DNA of 64,000 nucleotides from Fallopia convolvulus (lineage: Eukaryota; Streptophyta; Magnoliopsida; Caryophyllales; Polygonaceae): positions 16,487,957 through 16,551,956 of the forward strand of contig OZ024723.1 of the NCBI GenBank assembly GCA_964016875.1, read 5' to 3'. Positions 10,873 through 23,074 of the stretch are shown piece by piece. A model generated the notes under the pieces. The model was given only the letters and a program-made list of their open reading frames with translations, made no database searches and was not told the DNA's origin. Made by a program: the position numbers and the translations under genes. The stretch's first letter is position 1. Every line of letters begins with the position of its first letter.

Positions 10873-13800
10873 ATGTCTGAACTAAACCTTCTTATCTGAA
10901 ACGTCCGAGGTGCGGGCAGGACCCGATTTCTGAATTCTCTAAGAGAATTGATTCGTGTGCACAACCCGAAAGTGTTGGCACTTGTAGAAACTAAGATCAG
11001 CGGGGAACGTGCTGATGAAGTTTGCAGACGCATTGGCTTTGATGGAATACGAAGAGTTGAGGCAGAGGGTTTCGTTGGAGGAATTTGGTTGCTCTGGCGC
11101 ACGAGAGAGGTTTCCATCAATTTGATCTCTCTAAACCCGCAACACATTACCGTGGAAGTAATTCGAAGGGGTGTGGAACCATGGCTCTTGTCTGCAATTT
11201 ATGCTAGCCCAGATTCGTCAAATAGACTAAGCTTATGGAGACATCTTGAGGATTTTTCTCTTGGTAATAGACTCCCTTGGCTTATTGCTAGAGACTTTAA
11301 TGCGACTCGGACCCATATCGAGCGCATTGGAGGCTCTTCGGGCTCAACTCGCAATACTAGGGACTTCGCGGAGTGGATCGATAACATGGGGTTGATTGAT
11401 CTTGGCTTTTCGGAACCGAAGTTTACTTGGTCTAGCGGGAAAACAATTGAAACAAGGAAAGCGGCCAGGCTGGACCGTGGCCTATGCACTCACTCCTGGA
11501 GATTAAGGTTCCCTGATGCCTGTGTTCAGCATTTGGCTGCCCCACACTCCGATCATCTTCCGTTACTTATCAAACTAAAAAACCCGGAAGCTCCTATTGG
11601 TGATAGGCCGTTCCGGTTTCAAGCGTCATGGTTAATGCATAATGAATTCCAATCCTTTTTAGAAGCGGAATGGTCACGCAATGGAAATTTGCAGGAAAAC
11701 CTTTCCGAGCTAACAATGTCTCTATCTCACTGGAATAGACATGTTTTTGGAAACATATTTAAGAGGAAAAGTCAGTTGTGGGCAAGGCTTGAGGGGATTC
11801 AACAATGGCTCTCTACTCGCAATCCAGGGGCCTACTTTTCCTTGAAAGTAAAATCAGGCGCGAACTTGAGGATGTCTTGGAGCAGGAGCAGACCTTATGG
11901 TTTCAAAAATCCCGGACGTCCTTTCTTTTCGAAGGCGACAGAAATACTCGATACTTCCATTTAACGACCGTTATTCGTCGAAAGATGAATAGAGTGGAAG
12001 CCTTAAAATCCGATGATGGGGAGTGGATCATGGACCAAACACTTCTTGAGAATATGGTGGTGAGTTACTTTTCATCTCTCTACACAAAGGAGAGTAGTTC
12101 TCATGGGCAGTTTGGTGATGCACACACGATGAATAGGTTTCCGAACATTACTGAGAATGAGCTTCAGAGACTAGCACGGCCGTTTGATTCTTCTGAGGTT
12201 TGGGAGGCTCTAAGGTGCTAGGGCCTTTTAAAGCCCCAGGTGCCGATGGTTACCCGGCTGTTTTCTACCAAAAAAACTGGAAGGTGGTGGCACCACAAGT
12301 AAATGAGGCGGTACTAGGAATGCTCAATCACAATTTGTTCCCTCAGGGAGTTGCTGATGCTCTCATGGTTCTCATTCCGAAAGTGGACCACGTGGAACGC
12401 ATAAATCAGTTGAGGCCAATCTCTCTTCTTAATGTGGTGTTCAAACTTGCCACTAAAGTGTTAGTTAATCGTCTCAAGCTGGTCTTGCCGAATATAGTTT
12501 CTCCTTGCCAAGCCAGTTTTGTCCCTGGCCGCCAAATAGTTGACAATGTTGTTATCTTACAAGAAGTTCTTCATTCTATGAATGCCCGAAATAGCAGGAA
12601 GGGATGGATGGTTCTTAAAATCGACCTTGAAAAGGCATATGATCGGCTTCGATGGTCCTTTTTACACGAAACGCTGGTTCTTGCGGGATTGCCATCGAAT
12701 CTAGTTGAGTTCATCATGCGTGCCCAGACTAGTGGTGATTTGAAGCTGATTTGGAATGGCTCCAAGAGCGAGGCTTTCAAGGCGTCTAGGGGCGTGAGGC
12801 AAGGGGATCCGTTGTCGCCATATCTCTTCGTTCTTTGTATGGAACGACTTTCACACCTCATTGATTCGGAAGTCGAAGCGGGAAATTGGAAACCCATCAC
12901 AGTTGGAGATGTGACCCTATCTCACCTTTTCTTTGCTGACGATCTAGTTCTTTTTGCAGAAGCTAGTTCGGGACAAGCTGATATCATCAAAAGGTGTCTT
13001 CAAACTTTTTGTCAAATGTCTGGAGAAAGGGTAAATTTTGAGAAGAGTAGTGTCATGTTGTCAAGAGGTGTCACTTCTAGGGATGCCTTGTCAATACATT
13101 CCAGGCTGAATATTCCCATCACGGCGGATTTGGGGAAGTATCTGGGCGTGCCAACCGTCTGCGGGAGGATGACGAATGTGAAGTACCAATATCTTCTTGA
13201 CAAGATTTCGGCAAAGCTCAAAGGCTGGAAAACCAAGTTGTTGTCTTTGCCTGGACGAGTCACACTTGCAAAGTCTGTACTATCTAGCATGCCTCTGTAC
13301 CTAATGCAATCCACCCTTCTTCCTAGAGAAGTTTGTGATAGTATTGATCAGAAGGTGAGAAGCTTCATTTGGAGGTCAATTGAGGGGGAACGCAAAACTC
13401 ATCTCCTGTCGTGGTCTACTGTTACCAAACCTACCAGCTGCGGCGGACTTGGCATCCGATCTATGCGAGAATCTAATGATGCAAATCTTGCCAAGCTTGG
13501 TTGGAGAATTATCCAACAACCGAACACTATTTGGGCCCGTCTTATTCGCGGCAAATATTGCGCTAATAGGAATGACTTAGACATGTTCCAAAGCAGAGAC
13601 CGGGCGTCAAGAATCTGGAAGGGAATTGTGAGTGGATCACAAGTCTTGAACAAGGGAGCGAAAGTTGCTGTGGGAAATGGAACCCGTACCTTATTTTGGT
13701 TCCACAAGTGGATTGGTGACAAGCCTCTTGTGGAAGAGATCACGCAGGATGTTCCTGATGACATTTTAGGGAGTACGGTGGCTGAAATGTGGGATGACAC

Positions 13801-14987
13801 GGGCTGGAGAAGGCACCTCTTCAGCATTTACCTGCCTGCTCAGGTCATGGAATTGTTTAATACCGCGCGCCTGTACACAGATATGGGAGAACATGACAGG
13901 ATCTTTTGGGGCCCTAAGGCGAATGGCCTTTTCTCCACAAGCTCTGCCTACAGATTAATTACCAAGAGTGACCAAATGGGAGTTGAGAATCTCTGGAAAC
14001 TGATATGGCGGGCACCTATGCAACAACGTGCTCGTCATTTCATGTATACTGCGGCCCATGAATCCTTCATGTGCAACGCCGTTAGAGTGAGAAGGCATCT
14101 CTCAAATTTCTCTAAATGTGGGAGATGCGGCCAGGTCGAGAACTGTTTGCATACTTTGCGTGACTGCCCCCCGGTCAAGCTTGCTTGGATGAAGCTTTCT
14201 CACAGCCAACTACACCAATCTTTCTTTGAAATGGAGATGAAGCCTTGGTTGGAACACAACATCATGCATGGGAACGAATGGTGTTCGAAATTTGGATACA
14301 TGCTGTGGTTTGTTTGGAAGATGAGAAATGCAAAGATTTTCAAGGGACACGAGGAAAATTTTGAAGAATTAATTACACGGGTTCGAACGTCTGTTGTGGA
14401 TTATAGACGTCTGATGCAAACTCAAATCTGCTCAACACCAAATTCTGAGAGCTCTCGCACTATACCAAATAATATTTCTGTCCAGCCGGGGTTCATAAGG
14501 CTCAACATCGATGGGGTCTCGAAAGGGAATCCTGGAACAGCAGGGGGGGGGAGGAATTTTCAGAAGTGAGAATGGTACTTTCCTGAGAGCGTTTGCAGCT
14601 AAATTTGGAAGATGCAATGCTTTCAAGGCTGAGATCGAAACTCTTTACCGGGGCTTGCAGGAAGCTGCAACCATGCCTATCACCAAGCTTCAAATTGAGA
14701 CGGATTGTAAGAACCTGGTGCTTGCTGTACAACAAGAGAGGATGGAGACACATCCAGAATACCACTTGCTGCAAAGATGCAAAGCCATGATCCACCAGAC
14801 CAATTGGCACGTTCAGCTGGTTCATGTTGGACGAACAGAGAATAAAATTGCTGATGTTTTTGCTAACTTTTCCATTTCTTTAGAGTCTGATTTTAATGTC
14901 TTCATTGAAATTCCTAGATGCATTTCAAGTTTTTTTTTTGTAAGACTGCACTCCTCTACGGGGGAGCTTTCCTCTACTCATGAATAA
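10873..14987 (+). pseudogene. LINE ORF2: endonuclease, reverse transcriptase, RNase H
   Basis: The likely start is ATG 10873 (MSELNLLI). It is followed at once by TGA 10897 where family members have the W of WNVRG. The endonuclease domain covers about 10900-11580; its usual GDFN reads RDFN here, and SDHLPLLI is near 11549. Frame changes occur at about 11840 and 12205. RT spans about 12230-13400 with the PGRQIVDN, DLEKAYDR, GVRQGDPLSPYLF and FADDLVLF boxes. A zinc-binding region (C.RC...C..H...C) is near 14100-14170. RNase H starts at RLNIDGVSKGNPG (about 14500) and continues after a frame change in a run of nine G (14543-14551) through FKAEIETL and ETDCKNL to 14987. It is inactive as it stands. 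Confidence 0.9.
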
Positions 14988-15158
14988 ATTCACTGGCACT
15001 AGCCCTCTTTCGGATCAAAAAAAAAAAAAAGATTATACGGCATAAAATAAGCTTATGTGTCAATAAAAGCTTATACAGTCAACGCGTGAATAATACAAGA
15101 AGAATTATGTATTCTAATGTGTTTAAAAGACAAAAAAGAGCCTAAGTTTAAGAATTGG

Positions 15159-16263
15159 CCGAACGATCGAAAACCACCCTTATAAAAGCCATATTGCTTT
15201 AAACCACCCTTTTAATATCAATTTACCGAAAACCACCCTCATAAGGGCTTCCGTTAACAAATGACCACCCGCCCCCAACTCCCGTCAAAAAAATCCAATC
15301 CACCCTTTATTTTTCATTATATTATATTATTATAAATATACCTAATAAATTAAAACTAATTATTGCACACAAAAAAGATCTATCATCTTCTTCCTCAATC
15401 CTCTTTCTGCGTCTTCTACCTTCAACTTCTCCTGTCTTCCTCTTCCATCTCATACACCACGTATCAACCATGCTCGCCGCCAAGAAATAACCTTGATCAC
15501 CACCATTCAACAAATACCACGAACACCAATACCTAATCACATATACAAGACAAAATCAGTTGCCAAAACCCACCACAAAAATATGAATTAATCTCAAAAA
15601 ACCCAAATTCAATCCGTATGCAAAAAGATTCGAACATTAAATTTCTCAATACTATGGAGATTTGAATCAATTAGCCACTAAAATTTTTAGAGTTCACTAA
15701 ACCCAAGTGACAGCCTCGACGTCTACCAAGCAAAATTCCAACACGATTTAACCCTTTCTTTGAACTCGAATGACTTCATTTCCACCGGTGACCTTGCTGG
15801 GGACAACATTAATGAAGTCGGATCTTCAACTTCGACCACCAAAATCACGGGCTCATTTTGCCCCAATCCAGATTTGGTTTGCCTTTGTGCAGTTTGGGTT
15901 GCTACTGGTTCGCCGTTAACTCCCTCCGTTCCCAAATCTCGCCTTTGTTTAGGGTTAAGCGCACTAATCGTTGAATTTTTGGGTTTGATCTTGAGATTCA
16001 TTTTCTTTGAACTCGAATTTTAGTGTTTGATCTTAAGATTCATTTTTTTTTGGCCCATTTCCTTTTTTTGTACTTTTATTTCACATTAAAAATTAATAAT
16101 GGGGCATGTGCATACAACACTGACGGATTTTTTAACGGGAGTTGGGGGCGGATGGTCATTTTTTAACGGAAGCCCTTATTTGGGTGGTTTTCGGTAAATT
16201 GATATTAAAAGAGTGATTTAGAGCAATATGACATATTATAAGGGTGGTTTTTCTATCGTTCAG
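15159..16263. mobile_element. Non-autonomous DNA transposon with about 140-bp TIRs
   Basis: The left end (15159-15297) and the inverted right end (16122-16263) match closely over about 140 bp, outermost bases ccgaacgatcg against ctgaacgatag. Each TIR carries ACCACCC boxes; on the left they start at 15173, 15203, 15232 and 15264. The long TIRs suggest a Mutator-like element, but no clear target-site duplication was found. The interior (15300-16120) has no transposase. A short open frame on either strand near 15723-16023 could be captured gene sequence, which is unproven. The right end lies only 271 bp before the receptor-kinase start codon. Confidence 0.82.
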
Positions 16264-16534
16264 TATGTATTCTACATTTCTACTTTCATCTACCATACTT
16301 TGATGGAGGCTCAAACTTCTAGAAATTTTCCACATTTTGTTTTTTTGAAATGATACGGTGGATCCCACTACAAATTACAAACAACCCATGCTTCCCAGCC
16401 CGCCACTGCAAGATTAGCTTTGAACATTCAACGAAGGAAAAACCAAATAAAAGCTGCAACTTCCTCTTCCTCCTTGTGTTCATATCACACGCTCTGATGC
16501 TCTTCAAATTCAGTTTCAGACCGCTGAGACTAAA
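16264..16534 (+). promoter_or_regulatory. Promoter and 5' UTR of the receptor kinase gene
   Basis: The gene's whole proximal upstream region lies between the TIR element end and the ATG. An AT-rich AAATAAAAG stretch near 16445 is the best TATA-like candidate, and a pyrimidine-rich leader (ttcctcttcctccttg) follows. The transcription start was not determined. Confidence 0.4.
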
Positions 16535-19500
16535 ATGACCGAATTGCACTTGTTCTTCTTCCTCTGCGCCCTCCTCTCCATCCTCCCAATTTCAACAACC
16601 TCCCAATCACTCGAATCCCAGCGTTCAACTCTCCTCGCCATCAAGCAAAAATGGCAGAATCCACCATCTCTCTCCTCCTGGAACGCCACAGCCTCCCCTT
16701 GCTCCTGGCAGGGAATCACATGCTCCTCCTCCGCCGTGGTCACCGGAATCACCCTCTCCAACGCCGACATCACAAGCCAAATCCCGCCGTCGATTTGCGA
16801 CCTCAAAAACCTAACCACTCTAGACCTCTCGTCTAATTGCATCCCCGGTGAATTCCCCGCCCAACTCTACAACTGCGCCGCCCTCGCCTATCTCGACCTC
16901 TCCAGCAATTGCTTCGTGGGCCCCATCCATGGCCAAGTGGATAAACTCCTTCCTTCTTCTCTCCACCACCTCGATCTCTCCTATAATAACTTCACCGGCG
17001 ACATACCGAGCTCAATTGGACGGCTGAAGCAGCTCCGGTATCTCAATTTGCTGTATAATTTGCTCGACGGTGCGTTTCCTCCTGAGATTGGAAACTTGTC
17101 GCGGCTTGAGAATTTGCAATTGGCTTACAACGCCTTTACTCCCATGCCTTTGCCTTCTGATTGGGGGAAATTGAAGCGCCTCAATTTCCTTTTCATGCGA
17201 GAGTGTAATCTGGTGGGTGAGATTCCACAGAGCTTCGGCGGGCTTGAGAGTCTTGAGCATTTGGACTTGGTTGGGAATCAGATTGCGGGTGAGATTCCTA
17301 GTAGCTTGTTTCTGCTCAAGGATTTGAGCTATCTTTATCTCTACAAGAACAAGTTGTCTGGCCAGATTCCCAGCGTGGTTCAATCTCTCAATTTGACTGA
17401 GATTGATTTGTCTCTTAACAATCTCACCGGTTCCATTCCTGAGGATTTTGGCAAGTTGAAAAAGCTGAGAATCTTGAATTTGTTCAACAACACGTTGGAT
17501 GGGGAAATACCTCCAAGTATTGGATTGCTTCCTGAGCTGGAGATTTTGAGGTTGTTTTATAACAATTTGTCTGGTACTCTGCCTCCTGAGCTCGGCCTTC
17601 ACTCCCGGCTCCAAGAGCTCGAGATTGGAGGCAATCGATTTTCAGGTCAACTCCCACAGAATCTCTGCTCCGGAGGAGCCTTCATAGGTAAAGGACTACG
17701 TAAAATGCCTGTTACTTTGTTATGAATTATGATGTCATATCTCTGGTCTATATTTTTTTCAACATAGAAATGGTATGGTTTTCATTGAAAATAATGCTTT
17801 TCATACATCATGGAGGTGGAGTAGGTTCATATATCTTTGTCAGATCAATGGATTTTTCATAGTTGAGCTTAATAGTAACGTTGGAATTTGCCAGATTTAG
17901 CAGTATGATATGAAACTTATGGCTTCATGTTTTCAGGTGTAACAGCATTTTTGAACAATTTGAGTGGGGAGATACCTAAATCATTGGCGAATTGCACGAC
18001 CCTCCGCAATCTAATGCTTTACAACAATAGCTTTAAAGGGGAGATTCCTCCCGGAATTTGGACTTTACCTAATGTTTACCTCTATCAGTTCAGCTTCAAT
18101 GGCTTCACAGGTCAACTCCCTGATCATATATCATGGAACCTGACCCGTCTTGAGATCAACAACAACAACTTTTCTGGAAATATCCCAGCTGGAATCTCCA
18201 CTTGGAAGAACCTCCGTGTGTTCAAAGCGGGTTATAACATGTTATCAGGCACTATTCCATTGGGATTGACAAGCCTTTCAAACCTCTACTCACTTTCTTT
18301 AGAGGGAAATCAGCTCTTGGGTTCAGTCCCTACAAAGATAAACTCATGGGCAAGCCTTTCGACTCTTAATCTAGCACACAATAGGCTCTCAGGCTCAATT
18401 CCTAGTGCCATTGGCAGCTTGTCTACCCTTAATAACCTGGATCTTTCATACAATGATTTCTCAGGTGAAATCCCGTTTCAGCTGGGAAACCTGAGGCTCA
18501 CTTTCCTTAATCTTTCGAACAATGAGCTAACTGGGGAGATCCCGTATTCTCTAGAAAACCAGGCCGAACCCAACAGCTTCTTAAACAACATCAACTTGTG
18601 TACATCTGATGAAACCCAAATATCATCACTACCCAAGTGCTCAGCTTCTACAAAAACCACTTCCTACCACAGATCAAGAAAGTACCTAGCTATAATCCTG
18701 GTGCTTGCAATGATAATTTTCTTGGTAGGCTTATACTTCATCTTTTTTGTGATCAATGAAATGAGGCAGAGAAAGAACAGGAGCAAGCTGACGTCGTGGA
18801 AGTTGACCTCTTTTCAAAGGCTGGAATTCACAGAAACTAGCATCGTGTCAAGCTTGTCTGAGCACAATGTGATAGGATCCGGTGGGTCAGGGAAGGTATA
18901 CCGGATCCCTATTGCTCACTCAGGTAAAGTAGTTGCTGTAAAGAAGATTTGGAGAAATCAAACACTTGATGACTCTCAGTTCGTGGCTGAGGTTCAGATC
19001 TTGGGTACAATAAGGCACTCCAACATTGTGAAGCTATTGTGCTGTGTTTGTAGCGAGGATACAAAGCTTCTTGTTTACGAGTATCTGGCCAATCAGAGCC
19101 TTGACAGGTGGCTGCAGCAAAATAGGCCGAGGTTGGAATCAGATAGTTTAGGAGTTACTCTTGGTGTTCTTGACTGGCCTAAGAGGATGAAAATTGCAAT
19201 TGGTGCAGCACAAGGGTTGTGCTATATGCACCATGATTCCTCTCCCCCTATCATTCATCGGGATGTTAAGTCGAGCAACATCCTTCTTGATTCAGAGTTT
19301 AATGCCAAGATTGCTGATTTTGGACTTGCAAAGATGATTGGAAAGCAAGGAGAGCTTCCTTCCACACTTGAGGTTGCAGGGTCTTTCGGATACATGGCTC
19401 CTGGTAAAGTTACAAAATCAAAAACACCATCCTTTTCTTGTATTTTCCCCCTTTTTTTTAATGAATAATCTGTGCTCGTGTATTTTAATGCTGGGCTTCA

Positions 19501-19951
19501 TACAGAGTGCCGTTACACGAATAAGGTGAACGAGAAAATAGACGTGTACAGCTTTGGAGTAGTTCTGCTGGAGCTGGCTACGGGGAAGGAGCCGAATGGA
19601 GATGATTGTTTTAACCTCGCACAGAGCTCATGGAAGCATTTTAAGGATGAGAAGCCAATAGAAGACGCTCTTGATCAAGAGATCAAGAAGGATTGCCACC
19701 TAGAAGGAATGGTGGGTGTGTTTAAATTGGGGCTGATGTGCACTAGCACATTGCCTTCTTCACGCCCATCCATGAAGGAGGTCTTGCAGATGCTTCTTCG
19801 GTTTAGCCCTCCAGAAGTGGATTCAAGGAAGCCAAAGACAGGCAATAGTGAGCATGATGTTGCTCCTCTTCTCGCAAGTGGTAACGGTTTTTCGATTTAC
19901 AAGAACCGGAGTAAGAAAGGGGCTGAAGAGGATGGTTATAGTATGGTTTAG
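16535..19951 (+). CDS. LRR receptor-like serine/threonine protein kinase (subfamily XI, HSL1/RLK5-like)
   Basis: Three exons, 16535-17687, 17937-19403 and 19506-19951, with GT-AG introns in phase 1. They join to an uninterrupted protein of 1021 residues. A signal peptide covers about 1-24, then an LRR N-terminal cap with CSWQGITC, then about 20 plant-type LRRs (LxxLxLxxNxLxGxIP) to about residue 600. A transmembrane helix lies at about 634-656. The cytoplasmic kinase has the glycine loop GSGGSGKVY (about 697), the lysine in VAVKKIW, HRDVKSSN (about 825), DFGLAK (about 845), and an APE motif completed across intron 2. It is an RD-type kinase with no missing catalytic residue visible. Family members sit in the plasma membrane and perceive extracellular peptides in development or immunity; the ligand here is unknown. 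The HSL1/HAESA-like label is by overall wording and length, so the exact orthologue is unsure. This gene looks intact. Confidence 0.93.
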
Positions 19952-21196
19952 CTGCAATGTGTATATGTAAGAAGTAGACATGGGTGGGAACTCCAAGATG
20001 AGTTCCAAGGTATATAGTAAAAATTTGTTCTTACTGGATATTGAATAAGCCAATTCTTATTTCTTATTTCTTAGCTGCAATGTGTGTTTGTTCTGGTTTC
20101 GTTTGTATTATTAGGCATTAAACATGGGATACACAAGTTTAGTAGATCGCACGATTCTACTCTTTGGGAGGATCTTTTGACTGTTATAGCTATGATGAAT
20201 AGAAATAGTGCAGGGAGATTCATTCCATGCCAGACCTAATTTCTATTAGATGCTTATGGTAAAGAAGACCCAGGTTGTGCTTAGGGGAGGAATGCAATGT
20301 GTGCTGATAATATGTGGTCATTCATTATTTGGCTCACCATCATATATCAAAGTTCCAACTAGAGCAAAGTTAATAAAGTACAGAGTACAGAAGAAACAAA
20401 GAAATCCCTTCCATTTAGGTGGCTCAAAATCCACAGTTCAATAATGCAGCTGTTGGTAATCTTGGTATGCGTCATTCCTTTGATGTACAGACAGACACTA
20501 TATATTGTATGAAAGTTCAAAATTTGCCTTCTTCATGCTGGTGAACAGAACATTAGACCAGGAAAAATGTGGTGGTTGAGAGAGGAAAAGAAGACTTTGG
20601 ACTCATTTATCGCTTATTTCTCCGTGTTGACCCTTGGACCAACAACTAGGGTTTTCAACATCGGCGTTCTTTGTTTTATTTTAATTACGCAAAGTCAAAC
20701 TTACTAGAATGCACGTTTGTCGTGTAGTTAATTTGGTTCATTGTACAATTTCCGCAATAGAGGTATTACAACCGGATTCTGCGTGGTTTAATCAAAACAG
20801 GAGCCCATGTGGTTTCAACCGTCTGACCCTTGTAATGTGCTTAAGATATGCTAGCACAATCAACAGCAAAACAAAAGCAATTGAATAGGAGTATTGAATA
20901 ATGAATATACATTCCAACAATTCCATGTTACAAGGTAGAATGAATTATCTATCAGCCACAAAATTTCGTCTAAAAGCCACAAGAGCTTTGACTTAAATCA
21001 TGTGCCAATTGGCTAGCATGAATGAGAAACTAGTAAGGAAAATATGAAAATATGATTATGGATCACATATTGGCATATTGCTCGAAGAAAACAATAAATA
21101 TTGTTCTTTATTTCCTGAATAACTATTAAAATGAATGGATAGAACAAAACTTGTAGTCATGAAAGAGAGTTATTTTTTTTAGTTGCATCAATGCAC
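19952..21196. other. Convergent intergenic region
   Basis: It holds the 3' UTR of the receptor kinase (an AATAAG-like signal near 20044) and, on the other strand, the 3' UTR of the zinc-finger gene with AATAAAG on the minus strand near 21108. Between them is AT-rich DNA without a recognisable gene or repeat. Confidence 0.55.
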
Positions 21197-23074
21197 TCAG
21201 CTTTCAACTTCATTGGGTAAGTTCAAAGGCATGTCATCTATCCAATCTGCGTAAATGCTATTGATCTTCTTATTTGCATTCCACTTCAAGATGCATTTCT
21301 TCTTCCCCTGATGCCCTTCTTGGTTGGATGCAGATTTGACTGTTTCAGTCTTTGTGGCAGCAGATTCGTTGACAGTACCAGGCATAAAAGGTTTCGGAGT
21401 ACTAGAAATCAAGTTCGCTAAGTCTGGTTCACCAGGACGTGCCCCGGAGAACTGCAAATCTGTGCATAGGCCAAAGAGCGTGATCAATTCCAAAGAAACA
21501 CCTCTTGTGACAAAAGAAAGAGCACAGTACTGAGAAAAAAAAAGGTTACTAGGAGAGTTTTTGAGCTGGTTAATGCATCTAAAGAATGTTGAGGAGATCT
21601 CATCAGAAGTAACCACAAACAAACAAACAGGCAAAAATGGAAAAAGCATTAATAACAACTGCAACATTAAAATAACAAATCAGAATCAGACACATCAAAT
21701 GAAGAGTAAAAAAGTAATCAGGACCTAGAATTTGCTTAGTACAAAGTATTGCTTGATAGGACATACCGAGGTAGAACATTAATCATTATCTGTACGTGGA
21801 TCCAAGGTACTGGGAACCAAAATATACGTCAATATTATGCACAATCATTTACCATGATGCTTAGATAAAAGGTTTTACCATACTTGTGTATCCAATTTAT
21901 GACCTCCATGAAGAAGCGGGGGAAAGAACAACAATGTAGACAAGAACACAATGCTAGATGAATCTCCATTCTCCATTTTATCAAGGAAGAAACAGCAATT
22001 TTTTCTTAGGTCAATAATAAGCTGCTTGTTTTGAATACATGAACCAAATCTAGGATGGGCTACAAGCCTACAGTTCCTACGTTCCCATATATCAGCATCA
22101 ACAGCAACTTTAGTACAAAGTCTTAAGTATTTAAAAATTGCATATAACTTCAACAATTTCAACCATACCATATTGAATATTCACGATTAAAAAATTGGAA
22201 TTGACAAACAGACAACATGCAAGTAATCAGGAAGACAGGATCCTTATAACAGTTTACATGTGAAAAGGATACCTGTGTGTCCATGCGCAAAATGGCAACT
22301 CTCACCAAAAGGGCAATGCCCGGTTATCTCCCACTTGCTGCAGATCCTTGTCTTCCAGTACACCGGTTTCATATTTCCCCTCAAAGCATCAAAACCAGGT
22401 TCCACAGCAACAACTTTATTTCCACTAAATTGATCAAACCCACTTATTTGTTGCACCACAGGGGGTCTTGAAGTGCCAATACTTATTGCAGAACTCTCCC
22501 TTTGACTCTCTCTAATCCTCACTGGCCCAGGAGAAGAGCCCCTGTGTTTAGGTGGTTCTTTATGGAGAAAATTGCACCTCTCTCCATATGGACACTCTTC
22601 TCCATTATAAAACTTCTTGCAAAGCTTCATTCTATGAATAATCTTGTCATCATCCTCCCAATTTCCACCACTCCCACCTCTATCATCCACACGCCCTGAA
22701 ACAAGATCTTGCCAATTGGGAGGGGGTTGTCTCATGTCCTCCTCTCCATGAGCAAAGTTGCAATTCTCACCATTACGACATTGGCCCATCCTAAACTTGG
22801 CACACAAACGTGTCTTGAAAAAGATCTTCCCAGGAGGATTGATTGGAGGGTTTGCCCGAGGCATCCTAGGATGATTCATTCCTTGGTATGCAGCTGAGGT
22901 TTGAAAGTCATCATTCGAAGCTTTAGGTCTTTTGAATGGAGGGGCATAATCAAATTGGAAAATGGATTCGGATTGTTCATTGCCCATGGGGAACTGCTCC
23001 CAATGTCTTATAGTATCAATATCGTTTGGGAATGGTGATTGAGGAATAAAGGGTGACGGATCGTTAGAATCCAT
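21197..23074 (-). CDS. CCCH-type zinc finger protein (C3H39/C3H12-like)
   Basis: Two coding exons, 23074-22273 and 21459-21197, separated by a GT-AG intron (22272-21460, phase 1). They encode 354 residues starting MDSNDPSPFIPQ. There are three CCCH fingers: C91-x7-C-x5-C-x3-H109, C152-x8-C-x5-C-x3-H171 and C245-x8-C-x5-C-x3-H264. The C-terminus has KKKCILKW and ends with an acidic IYADWIDDMP segment. Three spaced fingers with this tail match plant CCCH proteins of the C3H39/C3H12 type, which are putative RNA-binding regulators in nucleus or cytoplasm; the specific targets are unknown. The start was chosen because a good 3' splice site (ttatttctcag) lies two bases before the ATG, so upstream in-frame codons are probably intronic. 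No damage is visible. Confidence 0.9.

Larger units (their letters stand above)
8828..15030 (+). mobile_element. L1-type LINE, near full length, dead
   Basis: A non-LTR retrotransposon flanked by a target-site duplication: gattatacgg at 8818-8827 and at 15031-15040 (extended to aaagattatacgg if the tail is counted). The 3' end is a run of 14 A (15017-15030). It contains ORF1 (DUF4283-like plus CCHC knuckle) and ORF2 (endonuclease, RT, zinc-binding region, RNase H). This is the layout of plant L1 elements of the class with a C-terminal RNase H. All ORFs are broken. The 5' end begins almost directly in ORF1, so the copy may be slightly 5'-truncated. Confidence 0.92.
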
